Positions 43,169 to 51,267 of a stretch of DNA of 64,000 nucleotides are shown here, in pieces. The stretch lies in contig NZ_RBAH01000017.1 in NCBI RefSeq assembly GCF_003626695.1, forward strand, positions 1 through 64,000, read 5' to 3'. The notes below the pieces were generated by a model, which saw only the letters and a program-made list of their open reading frames with translations, searched no databases and was not told where the DNA came from. Source of the stretch: Paenibacillus ginsengarvi. Its GTDB lineage: Bacteria > Bacillota > Bacilli > Paenibacillales > NBRC-103111. Within the stretch, counting starts at the first letter, position 1. Each line of letters begins with the position of its first letter. The translations under genes and the position numbers were made by a program.

Positions 43169-46100
43169 TTCGGGTTCCCTCCGATTTCGCTCAAGATCAG
43201 TTCCACCGTTTCTCCATACATGCAGACCAGCTCGATCCGCGTACAGTCGCCGCTGTGCGCAGTGATACGGGCAAGGTGCTCCCCTTTCGTTTGCCGCACG
43301 ATGCTCCACTTGCCCCGCAGCTCGATCGTCACTAGCCCGGGTTCGCTATCCGTCCAGACGGTACGGTCGTCCATTTTTTGATTTTCCCTTTTCGGCAGGC
43401 GCAGATCCGGGTCGGCTACGCTCACCGTCCATTGTCCGTCCCGCTTAATCACATAGGCCATAATCGGAACGCTTGCCCGGAGAAGCGGTCCGGCCGGGAG
43501 CGTCGCAGTCTCGTCGAAGACGGCATAACCGGTTGCCTGAAGGAGCGTATGCTCCACGATATGGGCAGCGTTGTTTTTTTGGATAACCCGATAAGGCATA
43601 TTGTCCGCATAGGCGGCAACGCGATTCGGCGGGGTTTGCACCAAAATCGCGTATTCGTAATCGGCACCTTCGGGCCGAAGCCCATGATCGAACCACGCGG
43701 TTGCATAAGCGCCGCTCGTTTCTTTTGCGCCCGTATGATCGATCGAGTGCTGTACGCCTTTCTCGATATGCAAATGGCTCGCGTCCGCCACCACATAACC
43801 GTTGCCGTTCGGATCGGTGAACCATAACGGAGCGCCTGCGCCGGAGCGCTCGCCGAAAACATATGGAAATTGAGTCACCTCAGCGGACTGCACCCGTATC
43901 GGCATGCCGGGATCAGGCAAATAACACTGGAACAAAGTCGTTTCGACCCGGCTCTGATCGTCCTCGCACCCGATGCCGGAGCCGAGCGCCACGATCTCGC
44001 TCCCGAAATAAAAGTACGATTTGACGGCTCGGAAGCTCGGGTCGAATACGGTATCGTGCAGCTTCATCGCGAACAAGCCGCAGCTGTTTTCGCTTTCGAC
44101 GCCTCCGACGAACGTTTCGTCGCTGAACGAGCGCGTATTCTCATTAAATAGGCCGCCTTCGGAACCGTTCTTGCCGACCAGCATCTCCGCAAGCGGCACC
44201 CGCTTCGCGGTTGTGCCCGGCCAGCGGCGCCAATCCCAGCCTCGATCCGGCGCGTAGCCGCTATCCCGCGCATTGACGGGCTCGCCCGACGCCACAATCT
44301 GCATCGCCCCGTAGCTGATATATCGTCCGAATACGTTCTCCCCCTCGGTGAACTTGTGAACCGAGCCGCCGCCGCGCCGCCCGTGCGCTTCAAAATCGAA
44401 CACGTACTGGCTCCAGCCCTTCGTCGCTACCATCCAGTCGTCCCGGCGAAGCACGGCGAGCGCGGATGACGGCTTGACCCAAAAGCCGCTTGGACTGTTC
44501 TCTGCGGCAAAGCCTTGGTCGGCAAGCTTCAGCATCAGCTCTACGGCTCCGAGCGTGTCCATATACTGCACGCCGTTCGAGCTCGCCTCGGGAAACAGTT
44601 CTTCCTTCAAACACCGCGAATCCGGGTCCCACAGCCGCATGAACGCGCCGGCTATCTCAGGATCGGCAGGCTCGCCGGCAAGCGCCATATACGCATAGGC
44701 AGGGAGGATTTCGTTCGTTACTCCTCCTTTTACCGGGAACCGGCCGCTTATACCGACGGGCACGTCGTATTTGTTCGTGACGGTGCGCAGCGTCAGCAGC
44801 GCTTGCTTCACATTCTGCACCGATGCCGCGGACAACGCGAACGGGGTGCCGTGCAGCAAATAAACGGTCAACGCAGCCGTATGGTACGCATTCGGCGCAT
44901 AGGCGCTCATATAAACGCCCCGATGGTGAAAGCCCATGTAGTCCCGCTTGATCGTCCCGGCGTACCCCGGAGCGATGGCAAGCGCATGGTTCATCCAGGC
45001 GAGCAAACCTTCCATATGCCGAACCTTTTCAGGCGTATTGTCCATTGCCAGCACGTATTGCAGCTTGTAGATGAAACGGGTGCGTACTTCGTCCGCGGTT
45101 GTTTCCGTGTAATCTTCTCCGGGTATTCCGTACGTTTTTCCGATATTGAGAAACCAGTGCACCGTGGCCCGCTCGCGATCGAGCCGTCCGGTTTGGCGAA
45201 GCTCGTCCCGCATCAGGAAAAAGGCGTGAAAATAACCGTTATTCCGGTTCGTCTCATGATCGAGCGTCTCCAGTCCGCTGCCGGCCGCCCAGCCCTGATC
45301 GTGAACGTGGTCGAAAAGATCGAGCGCCTTCCGCTTGCTCTCGCTATTTCCATTCAGCTTGTAGTCGAGTACGAGCGGCAAAAACACGTTCCGCGAAACG
45401 GTCTTGCCGAATTCGGGTCCGTGCGCCGACCGGCTCGAAAAGAGTGGAAGTCCGCTAATGTAACCGCTATCATCTCGTTTTAGCCGAAGTGTATCGAACG
45501 TTTCCACGCCTTGCCGGATGAATCGCTGCATCGCTTCGTACCGGATGCGCTGCGGTTCCCTCGTCAGATCCGGGCTGCGGCCGCACACCCACTCTTCCAG
45601 TCTTTGCGCTATCGTTGCGAACGCCTCAATCTGCTCCTGGGTGATCGCTCCCGCTAGGGGCAAACGCGGCTTTTGCCCGCTGTAATAGAACGAACGGTCC
45701 CACGTTCCGCCCTTTCCTTGATTCGTTTTTTGCCGCACACGCGGGATTTGAAAGTCGGACGACCGGGATGCAGGGATACGGCCGACAAACTCGACGACGT
45801 CGAAAAAAACGGCCCCGCTCTCTCCGCTTGTTGGCGGCACGATATCGATCGCTTCCAGCGCCGCGTCCTCTGCACCGGACCAGCCTTCAACGGCGGCATC
45901 TTCGCGAAAATGCACGTTGACGCCCCGCCAGCCGGTAAAGCCGATGCGCATGTCGAATTCATACCGGGGCTCCCCCCGATCAAGCTCCTGCCTGGAGCCG
46001 AGCCGGAACGTAAGCGCTCCGTCGACCGCGTTCTCGCTGTATACCCAGATCCGCATACCGCCGCTGCGGCTTTTGCCGGCTTCCTTCAGATGTTTCGGCC

Positions 46101-46341
46101 CGTCAACCGTCAGGCGCGAGCCCGGAATCCACCGCCAGTGCAGCGACTGTCTCCCATGCTTGTAATGGGCGCGCGACAGCTGCAAGCTGCCTCCATCCCG
46201 AACGCGCCATTCGTCCGGGATGCCGTCCCCCTCGAACGATTCGGCCAGCGCAAACGTGCCGTCGTCCGGAGTAGCCGGCGCCTCGCCCGAACCCCCATGC
46301 TCCATGCTGTCGATCTCAAGCTGCCGTTCCTGCTTGTTCAT
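43165..46341 (-). CDS. PL8 polysaccharide lyase, chondroitinase ABC type, apparently cytoplasmic
   Basis: A 1058-residue lyase with the chondroitinase ABC layout. An N-terminal jelly-roll (about 30-190, ESFEGDGIPDEWRV...GGSLQLSRAHYKHG) is followed by an alpha-toroid catalytic domain and beta-sandwich domains. Likely catalytic residues are H472 and Y481 in MGFHHRGVYMSAY and R534 in ISGRFP, at PL8-like spacing. It cleaves uronic-acid-containing glycosaminoglycans by beta-elimination. The N-terminus (MNKQERQLEIDS) has no signal peptide, so it probably acts on imported oligosaccharides. GGAGGT precedes the ATG. Confidence 0.87.
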   Translation of the reverse strand: MNKQERQLEIDSMEHGGSGEAPATPDDGTFALAESFEGDGIPDEWRVRDGGSLQLSRAHYKHGRQSLHWRWIPGSRLTVDGPKHLKEAGKSRSGGMRIWVYSENAVDGALTFRLGSRQELDRGEPRYEFDMRIGFTGWRGVNVHFREDAAVEGWSGAEDAALEAIDIVPPTSGESGAVFFDVVEFVGRIPASRSSDFQIPRVRQKTNQGKGGTWDRSFYYSGQKPRLPLAGAITQEQIEAFATIAQRLEEWVCGRSPDLTREPQRIRYEAMQRFIRQGVETFDTLRLKRDDSGYISGLPLFSSRSAHGPEFGKTVSRNVFLPLVLDYKLNGNSESKRKALDLFDHVHDQGWAAGSGLETLDHETNRNNGYFHAFFLMRDELRQTGRLDRERATVHWFLNIGKTYGIPGEDYTETTADEVRTRFIYKLQYVLAMDNTPEKVRHMEGLLAWMNHALAIAPGYAGTIKRDYMGFHHRGVYMSAYAPNAYHTAALTVYLLHGTPFALSAASVQNVKQALLTLRTVTNKYDVPVGISGRFPVKGGVTNEILPAYAYMALAGEPADPEIAGAFMRLWDPDSRCLKEELFPEASSNGVQYMDTLGAVELMLKLADQGFAAENSPSGFWVKPSSALAVLRRDDWMVATKGWSQYVFDFEAHGRRGGGSVHKFTEGENVFGRYISYGAMQIVASGEPVNARDSGYAPDRGWDWRRWPGTTAKRVPLAEMLVGKNGSEGGLFNENTRSFSDETFVGGVESENSCGLFAMKLHDTVFDPSFRAVKSYFYFGSEIVALGSGIGCEDDQSRVETTLFQCYLPDPGMPIRVQSAEVTQFPYVFGERSGAGAPLWFTDPNGNGYVVADASHLHIEKGVQHSIDHTGAKETSGAYATAWFDHGLRPEGADYEYAILVQTPPNRVAAYADNMPYRVIQKNNAAHIVEHTLLQATGYAVFDETATLPAGPLLRASVPIMAYVIKRDGQWTVSVADPDLRLPKRENQKMDDRTVWTDSEPGLVTIELRGKWSIVRQTKGEHLARITAHSGDCTRIELVCMYGETVELILSEIGGNPK

Positions 46342-46410
46342 AAACCCCTACCTCCCTGACCGAAGGGATGGGAGGCGGCTGAAGCGCCTCCTCCTTCCGG
46401 CGAATCGAGC

Positions 46411-47751
46411 TTATTTTTTCGATCTCTCGGCGGTTATGTCTTTGGCTAGCAGCTCCGAAGATTCCCGAATCGCGGTGACATTATCTTTTTTGCCCCGCCC
46501 GATATCGCCGAACGCTTCGTTCATGCGTTTCCAGGCCAGGTCGTTGTAGTCGGTAAGCGGAGCCGGAGCGGCGTATTTTTGTGGGAAGATGGAAGCGATG
46601 CTTTTGCCCTTGTACTGCGGCAAATCCTGGGCGAACACCTTTTTGATGTCCGGATTTTTGAGCGCGGATTCGATGCCCATCTTCGAACGGATCGTCTGGA
46701 ATTCGTCCGATGTAAGCGCCTGCAAAACATCCATTGCATCGTCCTTGTGCTTGCTCGTCTTGCTGATGTAGATGTAGCCCGGATACGCTTGCGGTCCAAC
46801 CGGTCCCAGCTCTTTGAAGTAAGGCAGCGAAGCGTAGTCCCAGTTCAGATCGGCCGGGAAATTGACAGCCGAGTTGGAGAAATGCACCCACATCGCCAAA
46901 TTTTTGTCCTTGGAGAACATTTTCGACTGGCCGGTCGAGGAGAAGAAGCTTCCTTCCAGCGGCTTGCCTCCCGGCGGCGGAACAAGCATGTAAAACCGTT
47001 TCAGATTTTCCAGGAACGTCATCATTTTCGGATCGTCGAACATCGGCTTGAAGCTTTTCGGGTCGATGAACGGCGCGGAAAACTGATTCGTCTTGATGAC
47101 GTGCTCCGGGGAGGCGAGCAGGCCGTAATACTGGATGCCGCCGTCGCTGCGCGTAACCTGCTTGGCCAGATCGTACACCTGGTCCCAGGTCATGCCGTCC
47201 TTCGGGTAAGGAGCCCCGAACTTGTCGAAAATGTCTTTGTTGTACATGATGACCGGCGATGTGTTCGACAGGGGCAAGCCGTATATGCCGCCGCCGGATA
47301 TTTCCCTTTGCTGGTCGATCGTGAACGGGTCGAACCGATTCAGGTCGACGCCCTTTTTCTTGACCAGCTCCGACATATCGTAGGCGAAATCGTTGCGGAT
47401 CAAGTTCAGATGGGTGTGCCCGATGGAGAACAGAAAGACGTCAAACTGCTGGCCGGCGGCGATCAGCCCTTCCATCGATTTCGTGGACGGTACGGGAACG
47501 AACTTGGGCGTAATATGCGGAAATTTCTGCTTGATGTAATTCCCGTAATTGCTCATGAAATCTTCTTCATTCCAATCGGCGTTGCCGGTTTGGTAAAAGA
47601 CGAGCTCGACCGGCTCTTTTTTGCCGCCGGTTGCGCCCCCGCTTCCGGACGCCTCCTGTTTCCCACCGCTACCGCCGCAGCCGGTTAAAACGACGGCGGT
47701 CAGAGCGGTTGCGGCAGCGATTTTACCCGTTAATTGAACCCACGAATTCAT
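46411..47751 (-). CDS. Second substrate-binding lipoprotein of the operon
   Basis: A 446-residue family-1 solute-binding protein. The signal peptide ends in a VLTGC lipobox, followed by a Gly/Ser-rich linker. The segments FYQTGNADWNEEDF, SNTSPVIMYNKDIFDKFGAPYPKDGMTW and YPGYIYISKTSKHKDDAMDVLQ are typical. It is clearly related in layout to the binding protein at 41834-43168. The ATG at 47749-47751 has AGGGGTG upstream; a longer frame to 47826 adds an unlikely basic extension. It probably captures a different chain length or sulfation pattern, which is inference. Confidence 0.88.
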   Translation of the reverse strand: MNSWVQLTGKIAAATALTAVVLTGCGGSGGKQEASGSGGATGGKKEPVELVFYQTGNADWNEEDFMSNYGNYIKQKFPHITPKFVPVPSTKSMEGLIAAGQQFDVFLFSIGHTHLNLIRNDFAYDMSELVKKKGVDLNRFDPFTIDQQREISGGGIYGLPLSNTSPVIMYNKDIFDKFGAPYPKDGMTWDQVYDLAKQVTRSDGGIQYYGLLASPEHVIKTNQFSAPFIDPKSFKPMFDDPKMMTFLENLKRFYMLVPPPGGKPLEGSFFSSTGQSKMFSKDKNLAMWVHFSNSAVNFPADLNWDYASLPYFKELGPVGPQAYPGYIYISKTSKHKDDAMDVLQALTSDEFQTIRSKMGIESALKNPDIKKVFAQDLPQYKGKSIASIFPQKYAAPAPLTDYNDLAWKRMNEAFGDIGRGKKDNVTAIRESSELLAKDITAERSKK

Positions 47752-47826
47752 ACGCGCACCCCTTTTTCTATTGAAACGATATTTGGCGGTACAACTTACT
47801 GCCTTATATGCCCCTTCCTTACGCAA

Positions 47827-49332
47827 TCAGGAGAGCGCGTAAATGGGGGAAATCCAGGCGCACTGGCCGTTCATCTGCCGCACCTCGACGTGATACACAT
47901 CGCATTCCGACTCAGGTTCCGTGTCTGTCCAAACTTCGTTCACCGTATAAGCGCAGCTCGGGATCGCTCGCTGAAGCACAATCGCCTCGGAATTGTAAGC
48001 TTGCAAATGCAACGTGCGGTTGCCGCCCAGCAATTCGCCGATCGTTGCGCTCAGCTCGCTGCCGTTTAAGCTGATATGAATCTCGGTAGCCGCGTCGCCT
48101 TCAATCTCAAGAATGAGCCCCGCCGTATGCGGATGGAGCGTAGTCGGATTTTTGAACGTCGTGCAGCTCCATTCCACCGACGATTCGGTCTGGGCGATGA
48201 GCTTGTTATTCAGCGCGTTCATCGAAGGATCGTCCTTCATCTCCGGCGTCGGGGCGAGCACGCTGCGTCCGCGGAAGCAGGTTTCCACCGACCTCAGCTT
48301 GCCTCCGCGCACAACGCCCGATCCGTTCCACTCATAGCCGTTTTTCTTGTTGCCCCAGCCTATCTCCACTTTTACTTTATAGGTGCCTTTGACTGCTGCG
48401 TCGGCAGTCTGACCGGCCAGAAGCGACTCGCCGTTCACGACTTTCCACGGCCGCAAGTTTTTGTACACGACCACCTTGTCGATCTGATCGCAAGCCGTAA
48501 TGTCCAGCTCGAAGCGGCGCTCGCGGGCTTGCACCTCGCTGCCCATCGGTTGCCCGTTCATCGTGAAGCGGCAGGCGATTTTGTCCCCGGTTACCGCATA
48601 CGTGCGGCGCGCCAGTATCGCTTCCCAGATCGATTCCCGCGTCTTCTCGTCCGCAAGGACCGCAAGGCGTCCGTCCCCGTAGGAGCCCGGATAACCGGCA
48701 TGGTGATCGGTCGAGCCGACAAAGCCGAAGCGTAACTTCCGCGATAACGCCTCGTACACGCTGCTGCGGGAATCGCGCGGCCCCATATCGTGGTAATACG
48801 GGTACGGGCTCTGGTCGGTCATCCCGCTGCCGTGCTTCGAATATACTTCGACGATCGGGCTGATCGCCCCGTTGAAGCTGTCCCAGTTGCCCCCGCGATA
48901 ACCCGGCGTATAGCCGACATGGTGCGGGACGGCGATGACGCGGCGCGGCGACAGCTTGGCGACGATCGCGGCCGGAGATTCCCCTTCGACGAGCGGGAGA
49001 TCGTCGTCCGGCGACAGGAAGTGATGATCGCCGTACAGGCTCGAATGCGCCTCGTATCCTTGGAACGTGACGAACTCGCCGGGAACGTTGAAGCTATTCA
49101 CTGTACTAAGCACATAATCCCAATGACCGCGCAGTTTGGCGAAGCCTTCTTTGTGGAAATCGACCAAATATTCAAGCCCTTCCGTACGATTCGGAATGTC
49201 GTACCACGAGGCGTGGCCGATAATGGCGCAAAAATCGAGCTGGCCCTTGGCCGCCAGCAGCGCATTCTCGAGTCCTCCGAAGCCGTAGCTGATCCCGCAA
49301 TGGTTGTGCAAATCTCCCCAGTATAGTGGCAT
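47827..49332 (-). CDS. DUF3604-like PHP-domain metal-dependent hydrolase
   Basis: A 501-residue cytoplasmic protein. It begins YWGDLHNHCG (HxH metal pair), then IIGHASWYD, FQGYEAHSSLYGDHHFLSP, AVPHHVGYTPG and GFVGSTDHHAGYPGSYGDG, which supply the histidines and aspartates of a PHP-type trinuclear site. Beta-rich C-terminal ~200 residues follow. DUF3604 proteins often lie in carbohydrate or sulfate-ester clusters but have no assigned reaction that I know. Within this operon a phosphoesterase- or sulfoester-like activity on glycosaminoglycan fragments is possible. The family call is good; the activity is unknown. Confidence 0.75.
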   Translation of the reverse strand: MPLYWGDLHNHCGISYGFGGLENALLAAKGQLDFCAIIGHASWYDIPNRTEGLEYLVDFHKEGFAKLRGHWDYVLSTVNSFNVPGEFVTFQGYEAHSSLYGDHHFLSPDDDLPLVEGESPAAIVAKLSPRRVIAVPHHVGYTPGYRGGNWDSFNGAISPIVEVYSKHGSGMTDQSPYPYYHDMGPRDSRSSVYEALSRKLRFGFVGSTDHHAGYPGSYGDGRLAVLADEKTRESIWEAILARRTYAVTGDKIACRFTMNGQPMGSEVQARERRFELDITACDQIDKVVVYKNLRPWKVVNGESLLAGQTADAAVKGTYKVKVEIGWGNKKNGYEWNGSGVVRGGKLRSVETCFRGRSVLAPTPEMKDDPSMNALNNKLIAQTESSVEWSCTTFKNPTTLHPHTAGLILEIEGDAATEIHISLNGSELSATIGELLGGNRTLHLQAYNSEAIVLQRAIPSCAYTVNEVWTDTEPESECDVYHVEVRQMNGQCAWISPIYALS

Positions 49333-49368
49333 ATGGTTATGTTCCTCTCCAGTTGGTATGGTCGAAGT

Positions 49369-51267
49369 TTAGTTCGGCTGCCGGAAGCGGGTGGTGAAGC
49401 TTCCGCGCCGTTTTGTTTGTAGAGGCGTTAAGACGATGCGGTACAAAAACCCGCCCCATGCGCGCTTCAGCTTTTTGTCTTCTAAAACGATCGTTTCGAT
49501 GGCGGCCGCAAACTGCCGGTCGTCGTACTCCATCGTCAGCGCTTCCCTCTCGTCGCGAAGGAAGGCGATTCGCCCTCCCGCTTCGATGCGAGTCTGACAG
49601 CATGTCATGAAATTCAGCGTAAACCCACATTCCGCTCCGTCCCGAAAGGCGAAGCGCTCCTCCAGCTCGGCGGCAACGCGCGGCTCGCGAATCAATCGGC
49701 AAGCTCGCGTCCATGAGTCGAGACCCGCTTTATGGGGATAGGCGGAAGCCAGCTCGAGCGTGAGCCGGGAGACGTCCGCGGCTGCGGCGTATTCCGCGCC
49801 GGTTGCCCGGTATTCGTCGCCGTCCCGCTGCATATGGCCGTTAACGGTCGGCACGCTGTGATAACCGGACTGCATCGTCCAGATCTCGTACCGCTCGGGG
49901 CCAAACGTCTTCGCCGTGTATTCCTCCACTCCGGCATCAATCAGCATCGGCTGGCCGTCTGCATAAACGACGAAATGACCGACATCATTATGATTGTGGC
50001 TCTCTAGATTGTGGCCGCCCTTCATCGCAACATACAGTCCGCGGTCCGAAGAGCCTGTTTCCCGCGCCGCCATAACCTGTATGCCGTCCATCCATATATC
50101 CCGCGCGAACGTTAGCGGTCTCATTTCTCTCTCGATCGCCGCGTAGTTGAACAGCGCCGGAAGCACCCGCAGGAACGACAAAAACTTCATATGGCTCCAT
50201 CCGGCCGCGCCGAGCATCCGGTGGAACGCCGAGCCCAGCGCCATCATATTTTCGTCCCGGATGCGGCTGCCGTAGCGGTATACCAAATCGCCTTCGATCG
50301 TAATGCGATGCGGTCCGTCGGCAAAGTTCAAAAAGTAGCTGCCGTGGATATGCGCCCGGTATATATAAGCGCCGATATTCCGAACAAGCGGGTCCTCATA
50401 AGGATCGAACCGGCCGCCGGTGGCCGCGTGCAGCTGTTCGAAACAGTCGAACAGCGAGCCGCCTGCTTTGTTCCAATAGCCAGGACCTTCATCGCAGCCT
50501 CCGTCGGCGGGATGTTTGGCAAGATACCGGTCGAGACTGGCCAACGCTTTGCGCACGGCCTGCAATCTCCGTTCGGGATCGCTCTCGGCAAGTAAAAACG
50601 CGCTAAGGCAGTTGGAGGTGCACCACGGCGTCCAGTTGTTGAGCCGCCGCTCGCGGGCTGTAAACCCCATCCACCACAGATCGTCCCGCTGCAAATACGG
50701 GTCCAAAATGCGGCGGCGCAGCTCGGAGAGAACCCGTTCGTCGATTAGCGGATGAACCCGGTCCAGCACGGGACGAAGCAAATAGTGCAGCCAAGCGAAT
50801 AAATTTCCCGTCTCCAGAGCGAATAAATCGATGCCGGGTACGTCGGAGATGTCCGGCAACTCCGGATGCCGCTGCTGGGACATCCGGTTATGGGCCGAAA
50901 TGACCCAGCTCGACTCCTCGCTGATGAGCCATATGCCGTTGATGAGATCGTCCAGAAAACGTCCCTTGTTCTCGACGCATTCCGCAAGCGCCAGGCTCGT
51001 AACGGCTCTTCTTCGCGCATGGTAAGGCCCGTCGAAGCGGGTCCGGTTGCCGCCGCGCAGAAACTCCATATGCATCGTCGCGGTCAGGAGCGGCCAATCG
51101 TACTGCAAATACGTTTCGCCCCCAACCACGATCGATTGCCGAAGCTCCGTGGGAAGCCCTTCCCACTCGCTTCGCCGCTCGATATCCGGAAACGGGCGGT
51201 AGTTTTCCTTCGACATCAGGCTTTCCGCCAGCTGTTCCGGGGACAGAAGCTCGGATAATACGATCAT
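49369..51267 (-). CDS. Heparinase II/III family protein (cytoplasmic)
   Basis: A 632-residue protein with an N-terminal alpha/alpha toroid (about 1-330) and a C-terminal beta-sandwich heparinase II/III domain starting near NFADGPHRITIEGDLVYRYG. The key stretch MKGGHNLESHNHNDVGHFVVYADGQPMLIDAGVEEYT is the family's His-rich metal and active-site strand. It shows no signal peptide. The ATG (51265-51267) overlaps the preceding stop (ATGA), indicating coupled translation. A longer open frame to 51900 is out-of-frame sequence of the neighbouring gene. Expected activity is beta-elimination on a uronate-containing polymer. Confidence 0.85.
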   Translation of the reverse strand: MIVLSELLSPEQLAESLMSKENYRPFPDIERRSEWEGLPTELRQSIVVGGETYLQYDWPLLTATMHMEFLRGGNRTRFDGPYHARRRAVTSLALAECVENKGRFLDDLINGIWLISEESSWVISAHNRMSQQRHPELPDISDVPGIDLFALETGNLFAWLHYLLRPVLDRVHPLIDERVLSELRRRILDPYLQRDDLWWMGFTARERRLNNWTPWCTSNCLSAFLLAESDPERRLQAVRKALASLDRYLAKHPADGGCDEGPGYWNKAGGSLFDCFEQLHAATGGRFDPYEDPLVRNIGAYIYRAHIHGSYFLNFADGPHRITIEGDLVYRYGSRIRDENMMALGSAFHRMLGAAGWSHMKFLSFLRVLPALFNYAAIEREMRPLTFARDIWMDGIQVMAARETGSSDRGLYVAMKGGHNLESHNHNDVGHFVVYADGQPMLIDAGVEEYTAKTFGPERYEIWTMQSGYHSVPTVNGHMQRDGDEYRATGAEYAAAADVSRLTLELASAYPHKAGLDSWTRACRLIREPRVAAELEERFAFRDGAECGFTLNFMTCCQTRIEAGGRIAFLRDEREALTMEYDDRQFAAAIETIVLEDKKLKRAWGGFLYRIVLTPLQTKRRGSFTTRFRQPN

